From positions 1 through 7,585 of the forward strand of contig PUNP01000226.1 of the NCBI GenBank assembly GCA_003551785.1: a DNA stretch of 7,585 nucleotides. Reading direction: 5' to 3'. The notes below the pieces were generated by a model. The model searched no databases and was not told the origin of the DNA. It saw nothing but the letters and a program-made list of their open reading frames with translations. A program made the translations under genes and the position numbers. The number at the start of each line of letters is the position of its first letter. The stretch's first letter is position 1. This DNA is from Candidatus Brocadiaceae bacterium (GTDB taxonomy: Bacteria > Planctomycetota > Brocadiia > SM23-32). This document shows, in pieces, positions 1 through 6,374 of this stretch.

Positions 1-930
1 GGCTTCATCCAGCTTTTCAAGGGTTTCATAGGGAAGCTGCATATCGGCTATCTCATACATAGGACTGAAATGCTCAGGTTTGGAACCTCCGAGAATGATG
101 GTCGTAACATGCGGTTTACTTTTAAGCCAAAGTATTGCACATTGATTCATCTGTAAATCATTGTCTTGGGCCGCCCTTCTATTTGCCTGTACAATCTTGA
201 TGATTTCATCATCATATAAAAGTTTCTTACCACGTTTGCCGGAGAAGCGTGCATTTTCCGGCGGAGTAACTTCACCATTTTCACCATGATATTTACCGGT
301 AAGTATTCCCCCGCCGAGAGGACCATAGCACATTACTGCGACATTAAACCTGCGGGACATAGGGACAATTTCCTGTTCCAACTGGGGATTCACCATTGAA
401 TAAGAGGTTTGGACGGAAATCAGAGGGTTGAGCCGGCGTGCATGGCAAGTTCCAAGCATATAGCCCATCTGCCAGGCGTAATGATTGGAAACTCCCCAGT
501 AACGGATCTTGCCCTGTCTTACAAGATTATCCAGAGTATCCAGCGTTTCATCCAGGGGAGTAGTGGGATCGGGATGGTGCAATTGATAAAGGTCCACATA
601 ATCGGTCTGAAGCAGCCTGAGACTGCGTTCGAGCTGATTGATGATATTGACGCGGCTGTTGCGTCCCACCTTCTTGTCTCGCGTATGGCGGCGATACACT
701 TTAGTCGCAATGTATAAACGCTCGCGTTTCTGCGGGCTGAGTATCTTCCCCAGCATCTCTTCGCTGCCTGGATAGCTGTCGGCAGTGTCAATAAAATTTA
801 CTCCCCGGTCAATAGCTTCATCAACTATCAAACGGGAATCTTCAAGGCCTATTTGTTTCCCGAAAGCCATGGTTCCAAGACAGAAACGTGATACTTGCAT
901 ACCGCTATTGCCAAAATGTATATACTGCAT
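1..930 (-). CDS. Aldo/keto reductase (C-terminus beyond window)
   Basis: This is an NAD(P)H-dependent oxidoreductase of the aldo/keto reductase superfamily, closest in style to the 'aryl-alcohol dehydrogenase-related' group. It is expected to interconvert carbonyls and alcohols in the cytoplasm; the substrate is unknown. The frame is open from the ATG at 930 to the left edge, giving 310 residues of an expected 320-350. The N-terminus has the typical FGNSGMQVSRFCLGTMAFG opening. The catalytic tetrad is visible as D48 (NFIDTAD), Y53, K77 (YIATKVY) and H118 (YQLHHPD). RYWGVSN, MCYGPLGGG and ILGGSKPEH match strand and cofactor-binding positions of the family. The start is fixed by AGGAGG at 941-946, 10 bp upstream. 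It lies 132 bp downstream of the Gfo/Idh/MocA gene on the same strand and is probably co-transcribed with it. Family assignment is secure; the reaction is inferred from the family. Confidence 0.95.
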   Translation of the reverse strand, partial: MQYIHFGNSGMQVSRFCLGTMAFGKQIGLEDSRLIVDEAIDRGVNFIDTADSYPGSEEMLGKILSPQKRERLYIATKVYRRHTRDKKVGRNSRVNIINQLERSLRLLQTDYVDLYQLHHPDPTTPLDETLDTLDNLVRQGKIRYWGVSNHYAWQMGYMLGTCHARRLNPLISVQTSYSMVNPQLEQEIVPMSRRFNVAVMCYGPLGGGILTGKYHGENGEVTPPENARFSGKRGKKLLYDDEIIKIVQANRRAAQDNDLQMNQCAILWLKSKPHVTTIILGGSKPEHFSPMYEIADMQLPYETLEKLDEA

Positions 931-1040
931 TATAACAAATCCTCCTGTTAAAATTAGCAATTCAAAAAGAACAAATTTCCATATATCGTAAGTCCTTATT
1001 AAACACCATTACACCACCACCGTGCCCTGTGCCGGAGGAA

Positions 1041-1052
1041 TGATAATTATCA
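1041..1052. repeat. Perfect 12-bp palindrome TGATAATTATCA
   Basis: TGATAATTATCA is an exact palindrome lying just past the stop codon of the Gfo/Idh/MocA gene, in the 132-bp gap before the aldo/keto reductase gene. It is AT-rich and not followed by a T-run, so it is not a good intrinsic terminator. It could be a small operator, and it faintly resembles half of a Fur-type box, but it may also be chance. No convincing promoter was seen in this gap. Confidence 0.3.
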
Positions 1053-1062
1053 GTTGCTGTAT

Positions 1063-2259
1063 TTAATTGAATGCGCTTAGATAAGGTGCCGCTTCACCTC
1101 CGAGAACATCACCCAGCATATCCTTTACGGAAACCTCTGTCCCGTTCACTATGCCGTTTTCGCTCTCACAGCCGTCTTCAAGAGACTTCAGACCGGCTTC
1201 AACAGCGGCTGTCACCCAGAATCCCGTCTCGTGCGGTGAGAGGAGTTTCAATCTCTCTTCCTCACTCATGTCCCCGTTCTGCAGGGAGTAGATGGCACCA
1301 AATATTCTGCCGGGGTAACTCATGCCGAATCCGGTGGCGTTCCCATGATTATCGATATTTCTGAACAGCATATTCGGTTCCCTCAGTCCCATATCATGGC
1401 TGAGTTCAGACAGGCCGCAGCGAGTGCCGTCAAGGTCAATCAACCCGTCTGTAAAGATAAGTTTCGACTCGCCGACAGAAACCCCCCAAGCGGCATTAGG
1501 CAGATGCCATCCAGTGACAATGTGTGCGGTAGTTGAGTTGGAAAAGACTACATCAATACTGACCATATCCTGACCATCAACCGATATGGGACCCAATGAT
1601 GGAAGTTTTTGACTCCAGGAATGGGCGCGAACCGACTCCGGCACAAGAGGAACTATCCACAGCAGCGTGTCCAGCATATGCGAGCCCAAAAAAGTCAGCG
1701 GCGAATTTTTTTCCGCAAAATCCCTTGAAGCGAAAAAACGGGGTTCATGATTGGGGTCCGTAACAAGCAGTTTATCAAGCATGTACCAGGTTGAGGTCTG
1801 ATACTGTCCCAGAGCACCGCTTTGAGCACGTTGCGCAGCGGCGAGTGTCCTGGGATCATGCCGCTTGTGGAAATCCACCCCCATCAACCTACCCGTACGT
1901 TTAGCCGTATCAACCATTGAATGGGCGTCAGAGACGTTCGAAGCCAGCGGTTTGGGCACCATAACATCACATCCCGCCTCCAGAGCTGCGACTGCGGGCT
2001 GCGCGTGCATCACGTCAGGGGTATTTATCTGAACTGCATCGAGGTCCACTTTCTCAAGCATATCATGATAATCTTCAAAACGTGCCCCCTGCGAAATATT
2101 AGCGCGTTCGCAAAACCAGTTTAAGGCCTGCTCGTCAACGTCGGCAGCCGCGACAATATCGAACATGTCCGCCCATTGACTGTTAAAGAAAAAATACTGG
2201 TATATCTCACGCACAACACTACCTGTACCTATTAATCCAATGCGTAAAGGTCTGCTCAT
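1063..2259 (-). CDS. Gfo/Idh/MocA family oxidoreductase
   Basis: This is an NAD(P)-dependent dehydrogenase of the Gfo/Idh/MocA family, which acts on sugars, inositols or related polyols; the substrate cannot be read from sequence. At 398 residues it has a normal full length. The N-terminal Rossmann domain shows the dinucleotide loop GTGSVV (11-16) and the INTPDVMH segment (78-85). PKP (102-104) supplies the catalytic lysine K103 of the family's EKP motif, with V101-P102 in place of E-K-P's glutamate. The C-terminal domain has HKRHDP (131-136) and the GSHMLD signature (192-197) that supplies active-site His and Asp. There is no signal peptide, so it is cytoplasmic. The ATG at 2259 is preceded by AAGGAGGAG (AGGAGG at 2269-2274). 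It sits between the yjbQ-like gene (111-bp gap) and the aldo/keto reductase gene, all on one strand, suggesting linked oxidation and reduction of a carbohydrate intermediate. Confidence 0.95.
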   Translation of the reverse strand: MSRPLRIGLIGTGSVVREIYQYFFFNSQWADMFDIVAAADVDEQALNWFCERANISQGARFEDYHDMLEKVDLDAVQINTPDVMHAQPAVAALEAGCDVMVPKPLASNVSDAHSMVDTAKRTGRLMGVDFHKRHDPRTLAAAQRAQSGALGQYQTSTWYMLDKLLVTDPNHEPRFFASRDFAEKNSPLTFLGSHMLDTLLWIVPLVPESVRAHSWSQKLPSLGPISVDGQDMVSIDVVFSNSTTAHIVTGWHLPNAAWGVSVGESKLIFTDGLIDLDGTRCGLSELSHDMGLREPNMLFRNIDNHGNATGFGMSYPGRIFGAIYSLQNGDMSEEERLKLLSPHETGFWVTAAVEAGLKSLEDGCESENGIVNGTEVSVKDMLGDVLGGEAAPYLSAFN

Positions 2260-2370
2260 TATCCGTCTCCTCCTTTATCAAAGTTAAGTGGAGCATCGTT
2301 TTAAATTTGCTGCATATGCACCACTGAAAACGCGTGAAATATTCAGTCAATGTATCGGTGGTATAAACGA

Positions 2371-2787
2371 TTATTCTCCGATAATTTTGATAAGCAGACG
2401 CTTCGGTCTCCTGCCGTCAAACTCACCATAAAATATCTGCTCCCATGGACCGAAATCCAGCCGCCCATCCGTGATAGCCACCACGACTTCCCGCCCCATC
2501 ACCTGACGTTTAAGATGGGCGTCCGCGTTATCTTCGTATCCATTATGAGCATATTGGGATACCGGTTCATGCGGTGCAAGCTCCTCAAGCCACTTTTTAT
2601 AATCCTGGTGCAGCCCGCTCTCATCATCATTAATGAACACACTGGCAGTAATATGCATAGCATTAACGAGACACAAACCCTCTTTGACTCCACTCTCATC
2701 AACGGCCTGCTGCACTTGAGAAGTAATATTGCGGAATCCCATCCGAGCGGGTATATTAAAAGTCAACTCTACTTTATGGCTTTTCAT
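2371..2787 (-). CDS. YjbQ/UPF0047 family protein (secondary thiamine-phosphate synthase-like)
   Basis: This 138-residue protein has the full length and conserved pattern of the YjbQ/UPF0047 family. E. coli YjbQ has weak thiamine-phosphate synthase activity that can substitute for ThiE, but the true role of the family is unsettled. Visible signatures are HITAS (45-49, usually HTTAS), IND (52-54), H81, NADAHL (87-92), [12 protein letters not shown] (107-118) and EFDGRRPKR (122-130). The conserved His residues (H45, H81, H91) match those that bind metal or phosphate in solved family structures. There is no signal peptide. The ATG at 2787 has TAGGAGGT a few bases upstream (AGGAGG at 2795-2800). 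It is the first gene after the minus-strand promoter at 2867-2895 and is followed by two oxidoreductase genes. Seeing it lead a sugar-oxidoreductase operon is not typical of thiamine loci and argues for a local metabolic role. Confidence 0.95.
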   Translation of the reverse strand: MKSHKVELTFNIPARMGFRNITSQVQQAVDESGVKEGLCLVNAMHITASVFINDDESGLHQDYKKWLEELAPHEPVSQYAHNGYEDNADAHLKRQVMGREVVVAITDGRLDFGPWEQIFYGEFDGRRPKRLLIKIIGE

Positions 2788-2866
2788 TATTTAACCTCCT
2801 AAGTGTCAATAAAGTCTGGTTAACGAAAAAAAACTGTAAGTGTTCACCGAGAGCCAACAAATATTC

Positions 2867-2895
2867 ATTATAATACATACTGTAAACGTCTACAA
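2867..2895 (-). promoter_or_regulatory. Sigma-70-type promoter of the yjbQ-oxidoreductase operon
   Basis: Read on the minus strand, TTGTAG (2890-2895) is followed by exactly 17 bp and then a perfect TATAAT (2867-2872). Initiation would fall near 2860, giving a leader of about 70 nt before the yjbQ-like ATG at 2787. Both the spacing and the -10 box are ideal. The overlap with an operator-like palindrome supports a regulated promoter. Confidence 0.75.
2881..2894. promoter_or_regulatory. LacI/GalR-type operator candidate
   Basis: TGTAAACGTCTACA is a 14-bp palindrome with a single mismatched pair and a central CG. This matches the general form of LacI-family operators (for example CcpA cre sites, TGWAANCGNTNWCA). 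It lies over the spacer and -35 box of the minus-strand promoter, where a bound repressor would block RNA polymerase. No LacI-family gene is in the window, so the regulator is inferred. Confidence 0.55.
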
Positions 2896-2971
2896 GGTAA
2901 AACCTGATGAGAAAATAAAAGGGTATTCCGGAATTGCCAATACGCAAAAAGCTTTACAGCGCAAATTCTTA

Positions 2972-3089
2972 GTGGCCGAAAAGGCAATCAAAGGTTCGTA
3001 GTGAGCCTTTCCTGGGCTCCGGAGTCCGGAAATTGCTACGCGCTCCCCTGGACGCTTGAAAGCGTCCACTACGAAACGGGTTTTCGGCC
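2972..3089. repeat. Nested inverted-repeat element (structured intergenic repeat A)
   Basis: A 118-bp block with nested inverted arms. The outer arms are GGCCGAAAA (2974-2982) and TTTTCGGCC (3081-3089). The inner arms are TTCGTAGTG (2995-3003) and CACTACGAA (3067-3075). Inside are further hairpins: GAGCC/GGCTC (3003-3019), the palindrome CTCCGGAG (3017-3024), and GGACGCTTGAAAGCGTCC (3050-3067, 8-bp stem). The arrangement resembles REP/BIME-type elements and could fold as a branched RNA or cruciform. Its first 17 bases (2972-2988) recur exactly at 6094-6110. Confidence 0.75.
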
Positions 3090-3111
3090 AAACCCCTGGC
3101 GTCACTTTTTG

Positions 3112-3140
3112 TTGCAAGAAAGTCGCAATACTATTATAAT
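3112..3140 (+). promoter_or_regulatory. Sigma-70-type promoter of the hydrolase-Sel1 operon
   Basis: TTGCAA (3112-3117), a 17-bp spacer and TATAAT (3135-3140) make a near-consensus promoter reading rightward. Initiation would be near 3147, leaving about 150 nt of untranslated leader before the hydrolase start at 3301. I saw no LacI-like palindrome overlapping this promoter; the operator candidate at 2881-2894 is over 200 bp upstream. Confidence 0.7.
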
Positions 3141-3166
3141 TTCAGTTTAAGCATGTATTGGAACCA

Positions 3167-3199
3167 CCTGTCAGCACCGTGTTCGATGCAGCTGGCAGG
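3167..3199 (+). promoter_or_regulatory. Hairpin in the hydrolase 5' leader
   Basis: CCTGTCAGC (3167-3175) can pair with GCTGGCAGG (3191-3199) as a 9-bp stem with one G-U wobble and a 15-nt loop. It would lie in the transcript leader about 100 nt before the hydrolase start. It is not followed by a U-run, so it is not a terminator. Its role, if any, is unknown. Confidence 0.35.
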
Positions 3200-3300
3200 C
3201 ATAACGTATTTGGGGCGAATCACCACAGATGAACACAACTATTCACTAAATTCTGTAATGTAAAAACTTTCACGTAAAACTTACTTTTTCCGAGGTTTTA

Positions 3301-5217
3301 ATGATGGGCATAACTTACTGGCAATATTACCTGAAAACCGCTGAAAAAATAGTTCGTGACGCCTATTCTGATATAGACAACGCAGCCGACTGGAAAAAAA
3401 AACGTTCCTTTCTGCATGAACAGTATATGAAATCGATGCAGTTACACCCCTTACCCGAACGCTCCGGCTTAAAAGTTGAAAGACACGGTAAATTTTCGGG
3501 GGATGGATTCAGCGCAGAAAAAATTGCCTACGAAATACTTCCATCCTGTTGGGGGAGTGCAAATGTTTATTTACCCACCCCCGTCCCTCAAGAACCATTA
3601 CCCGGTATTCTCTACCTATGCGGTCATAAGACCATAGGCATTGAAGGCTACCACCAGCATGCTGTGATGTGGGCAAGACGCGGCTATGCATGTCTTGTTT
3701 TTGATACGATAGAGCAGCATGACGGCCGGGGAAATCATCACGGCACTTATTACGGACAACGCTTTGACTGGATATCGATGGGCTACACAGGTGCCGGGGG
3801 TGAGCTGTTCAACTCCATCAGAGCGCTCGATATTCTTTGCGGGCTGCCGGAGGTCGATAGCAAAAGGATCGGCGTGACAGGGATTTCCGGCGGCGGAGCT
3901 CAGAGCTTTTTCCTCGCAGCAGCCGACAACCGGGTAAAAGCATTGGCCACCTCATGCGGTGTGGCTATGCAGAACTATACCCTGGCTAAACGCCAGCTGC
4001 AACAGCATTGTGACTGCATGTATATCAACAATCTGTACCAGAAAAGCATAGGGGAATATGCAGGTCTTATCGCACCGAGACCTGCCCTGTACTGCTTTGC
4101 ATCGAAAGATAATCTCTTCTCTCCGCCGGAATACAAATTGCTATACTCCCAGGCCAAGAAAGCTTATGAACTCATGGATGCAAGTGATAATTGTGAGCTT
4201 TTCGAATATGAGGCCCCACATATGTACAAACCCGAATCAGTTGTGAAAATTAACTCCTGGATGGATAAGCATGTAGCTGGAAAAGAGATGGACGATGTGT
4301 CTCTGAATGAGCCGGAGTTGGCAGAACAGAAGCTGACTGTTTTTAATGGATGCCCACCCACGGAGAATAAAATGCACGTTCTCCCTGAACTGCTTTCCCC
4401 TCTCGGTTCCATACCGCTTCCGCAAAGTAAAGGTGAATGGCACAGCATACAAAAAGATGCCATCGACAAACTCAAAGAAGAAGTTTTCATCGACCACAGT
4501 AATATGCACGAAACCCTCGAAACGGAAACCGTCGGCCTCTGGGAGGACAAACCCGGACCAGGAGAAAAATACATAACCCGGCATAACTCCTACAAAGGGT
4601 CTGTTGCAGGTATGGATACCTGGGTATACACCCATATATGCCCCGAGAAGACAGACAATATTATTGTAGGACTTTGCGGAAGGGATGAAACGGCCTTCGA
4701 TATGTGGCGCAACGTGTCTCCGCTGATAAGTGGTGCTCAACGCTTCTTTGCCGTTGAAGGGAGGACCGGTGGAATTAACGGCAGCGATAAATTCATGGGG
4801 AAAGATTACCTGCGTGCCGGAGCTCTTATCGGCCTGTCGCCTGTAAAAATTATGATAAGGGATTACCTCCTTCACATCGATTTCATAAACTCTCTTCCCT
4901 ATATTCACGATCATGGCATCTATCTATACGGCAAAGGTGAAATGGGTGTTGCAGCCATCTATGCCACACTCCTGGACGAAAGAGTCAAAGGAGTCGTTGC
5001 AGACTCCATCCCCTCTTCACACAGGATGGGTGCTTACATACCTGGGATATTGAAAATTATGGACATCGATCATGCCATTGGCCTGCTGGCACCACGTCCT
5101 GTTGAACTTGTTAAGCCGGCGCAGGGAAGGAATAATTGGTCTCAACGGGTCTACGCACGTCTGGGCTGCCCGGAGTCTAAAATTATCACGAATAAACCTG
5201 AATTTTCTTTTTGTTAG
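3301..5217 (+). CDS. Acetylxylan-esterase-like tandem alpha/beta-hydrolase
   Basis: This 638-residue protein looks like a carbohydrate acetyl esterase or dienelactone-hydrolase-type enzyme. The first half (about 60-325) is a complete alpha/beta-hydrolase. It has an oxyanion-side YLCGHKTIG (105-113), FDTIEQHDGRG (134-144), nucleophile S196 in GISGGG (194-199), acid D270 in CFASKD after LIAPRP, and H307 in EAPHMYKPE. The second half (about 410-638) repeats the fold weakly: GLCGRDE (457-463), YGKGEMG (543-549) where the nucleophile elbow should be, and LLAPRP (595-600). It has no serine elbow and ends before an obvious Asp/His pair. No signal peptide is seen, so it is predicted cytoplasmic, unlike many secreted relatives. 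GAGG (3292-3295) is 5 bp from the ATG at 3301 and 8 bp from a second ATG at 3304; the latter may be the true start. The Sel1 gene follows 9 bp later. Fold is secure; substrate is inferred. Confidence 0.88.
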   Translation: MMGITYWQYYLKTAEKIVRDAYSDIDNAADWKKKRSFLHEQYMKSMQLHPLPERSGLKVERHGKFSGDGFSAEKIAYEILPSCWGSANVYLPTPVPQEPLPGILYLCGHKTIGIEGYHQHAVMWARRGYACLVFDTIEQHDGRGNHHGTYYGQRFDWISMGYTGAGGELFNSIRALDILCGLPEVDSKRIGVTGISGGGAQSFFLAAADNRVKALATSCGVAMQNYTLAKRQLQQHCDCMYINNLYQKSIGEYAGLIAPRPALYCFASKDNLFSPPEYKLLYSQAKKAYELMDASDNCELFEYEAPHMYKPESVVKINSWMDKHVAGKEMDDVSLNEPELAEQKLTVFNGCPPTENKMHVLPELLSPLGSIPLPQSKGEWHSIQKDAIDKLKEEVFIDHSNMHETLETETVGLWEDKPGPGEKYITRHNSYKGSVAGMDTWVYTHICPEKTDNIIVGLCGRDETAFDMWRNVSPLISGAQRFFAVEGRTGGINGSDKFMGKDYLRAGALIGLSPVKIMIRDYLLHIDFINSLPYIHDHGIYLYGKGEMGVAAIYATLLDERVKGVVADSIPSSHRMGAYIPGILKIMDIDHAIGLLAPRPVELVKPAQGRNNWSQRVYARLGCPESKIITNKPEFSFC

Positions 5218-5226
5218 AGGATTATC

Positions 5227-6081
5227 ATGTTAAAAACAGAAAAGGTGGGCCTTATATCATTTGGAGTTAAAATATTCGTCACAGTCTTTAGTGTACTGCT
5301 CGTAATCTCGTTTGTGAAAGCAGAAGAGGAAGAAAGTACACATTCTGACACAGATGTTTCTCTTCAACGCCTTGAGGAGTCAGCACAACAAGGTGATATC
5401 GAAGCTATGTACCAACTCGCAATTCTTTATCAAGATGGTGATGGTGTAGAAATCAATCACGAAAAATCCGCCCGCTGGTTTCGGGAAGCTGCCAAAAAAG
5501 GACATCTACCTGCAAAAAATGAGTTAGGACTAAACTACACCCAGGGTAAGGGGGTGGAACACAGCACCACTAAGGCAGCAGATTGGTTCCGTAAGGCCGC
5601 TGAACAAGGATATGCCGCTGCTCAATTTAATCTTGGATATTGTTATGACACCGGTTATGGCGTAGAATTTGACCTTGATAAAGCTGTTGAGTGGTATCGT
5701 AAGTCAGCAAAACAGGGATTTACACTCGCACAGAATAATCTGGGGCATTATTACGAACATGGACGTGGCGTTGAACGTGATCTTGAGGTTGCAGCAGAAT
5801 GGTACCGAAAGGCCGCAGAACAAGGTTATGCCAGAGCACAATACAATTTGGGGTTTGCATATATTCAAGGTCAGGGCGTTGAACGATCCCCTTCAGAGGC
5901 GGTTAAGTGGTACAGAAAATCCGCCGAGCAAGGCGACATCCAAGGTCAGAGTGCTTTGGGATTCTGTTATTACTATGGAGTCGGAATCGAACAGAACCAT
6001 GAACAAGCCGCGCGTTGGCTAAGAAAGGCAGCTAACCAGGGTTACCCGCATGCCGATGAATATTTAGAAAAACTGGAGTAA
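5227..6081 (+). CDS. Exported Sel1-like repeat protein
   Basis: A 284-residue protein made of Sel1-like (TPR-related) repeats, a helical scaffold for protein-protein contacts. Residues 1-32 form a signal peptide or membrane anchor: basic start, hydrophobic core about 8-30, and a possible signal peptidase site after VKA, followed by the acidic stretch EEEE. An acidic spacer leads to six consecutive 36-residue repeats (60-275), each of the form A-x-x-x-LG-x-x-Y-x-x-G-x-GV-x(6)-A-x-x-W-x-R-K-A-A-x-QG, and a short cap. It has no catalytic motif. Its Shine-Dalgarno AGAGG (5216-5220) overlaps the stop codon of the hydrolase gene, with a 9-bp intergenic gap, so the two are almost certainly co-transcribed and may be translationally coupled. 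The partner protein is unknown. Function beyond a periplasmic or envelope scaffold cannot be stated. Confidence 0.93.
   Translation: MLKTEKVGLISFGVKIFVTVFSVLLVISFVKAEEEESTHSDTDVSLQRLEESAQQGDIEAMYQLAILYQDGDGVEINHEKSARWFREAAKKGHLPAKNELGLNYTQGKGVEHSTTKAADWFRKAAEQGYAAAQFNLGYCYDTGYGVEFDLDKAVEWYRKSAKQGFTLAQNNLGHYYEHGRGVERDLEVAAEWYRKAAEQGYARAQYNLGFAYIQGQGVERSPSEAVKWYRKSAEQGDIQGQSALGFCYYYGVGIEQNHEQAARWLRKAANQGYPHADEYLEKLE
5404..6051 (+). repeat. Six tandem 108-bp Sel1-coding repeats
   Basis: The Sel1 repeats are seen as a 36-codon period in the DNA, with units starting at about 5404, 5512, 5620, 5728, 5836 and 5944. The best-matching blocks encode WYRKAAEQGYA-type segments (for example near 5584-5616 and 5800-5832). 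The units have diverged at third positions, so the array is old and not a recent tandem expansion. Confidence 0.85.
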
Positions 6082-6093
6082 TAAACTAGGGAC

Positions 6094-6370
6094 GTGGCCG
6101 AAAAGGCAATAATGGGCAAATGCCGCAGCTTTAAGTGCAACCGCGCCCCTTCCGGGGCGCATTTATCTTTGTATCATTTACTACCCCTGGTTAAAACCAG
6201 GGGCTACCTAACCTCGCCCCGCTGGGGCGAAAACAGAGACATTGCCCCGGACGGGGCAAAGTACGGTAGCCTCGGGTTTCAACCCGAGGGTGATGATTCA
6301 CACGTATTTTTGCGCCCTGAAAGGGCGCGGTAGATCGTTGCGTATTAGCCATTGTGCGCTTTTCGGCCGG
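6094..6370. repeat. Bracketed repeat element B
   Basis: The element begins with GTGGCCGAAAAGGCAAT (6094-6110), identical to the start of element A at 2972-2988. It ends with CTTTTCGGCC (6359-6368), the inverse of GGCCGAAAAG at 6096-6105. The similarity of the two ends continues imperfectly inward: AATAATGGGC at the left, against CACAATGGCT in the inverted right end. Between the ends lie six perfect hairpins (6143-6328). The boundaries are judged by eye from the inverted ends. Confidence 0.6.
6143..6328. repeat. REP/BIME-like array of six perfect hairpins in mirror symmetry
   Basis: The six GC-rich hairpins are at 6143-6160 (GCGCCCC/GGGGCGC), 6184-6203 (CCCCTGGTT/AACCAGGGG), 6214-6230 (TCGCCCC/GGGGCGA), 6242-6259 (TTGCCCC/GGGGCAA), 6270-6289 (CCTCGGGTT/AACCCGAGG) and 6312-6328 (GCGCCCT/AGGGCGC). 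Hairpins 1-3 correspond to 6-4 in inverse order. GGCTACC follows hairpin 2 and its inverse GGTAGCC precedes hairpin 5. Centre-to-centre spacings are about 42, 29, 29, 29 and 41 bp. This is the layout of two REP units in head-to-head orientation, the kind usually mobilised by RAYT (Y1 transposase) enzymes. No such enzyme is in the window. Confidence 0.85.
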
Positions 6371-6374
6371 GCTG

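Larger units (their letters stand above)
2788..3300. other. Divergent intergenic region (no gene)
   Basis: This 513-bp stretch separates the minus-strand oxidoreductase operon from the plus-strand hydrolase operon. It contains, left to right, the yjbQ 5' leader, a minus-strand promoter with an overlapping operator, a structured inverted-repeat element, a plus-strand promoter, and a roughly 150-nt 5' leader for the hydrolase. A 75-codon open frame (2890-3117, minus) overlaps the inverted-repeat element and the operator. I do not regard it as a gene. Confidence 0.8.

Noticed and set aside
2323..2347. ACTGAA/TTCAGT inverted repeat between the yjbQ-like and Gfo/Idh/MocA genes, with the nearby palindrome TGCATATGCA (2311-2320)
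   Set aside because: The 6-bp arms with a 13-bp loop and the short AT-rich palindrome have no T-run or promoter context, so they are too weak to call a terminator or operator.
2350..2802. 150-codon plus-strand frame over the yjbQ-like gene
   Set aside because: The opposite strand encodes an unmistakable YjbQ family protein with a strong Shine-Dalgarno, so the plus-strand frame is a by-product.
2890..3117. 75-codon minus-strand frame between the divergent promoters
   Set aside because: It is composed largely of the inverted-repeat element and overlaps the operator and the minus-strand -35 box; the product has no recognisable features.
4237..4914. Long minus-strand open frame of 225 codons inside the hydrolase gene
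   Set aside because: It is antisense to a well-conserved alpha/beta-hydrolase, has no recognisable motif and no good ribosome-binding site, so it is a shadow frame.
6143..6328. CRISPR array
   Set aside because: The regularly spaced palindromes are not identical direct repeats. They are different hairpins in mirror order with short AT-rich linkers, and no cas gene is present.
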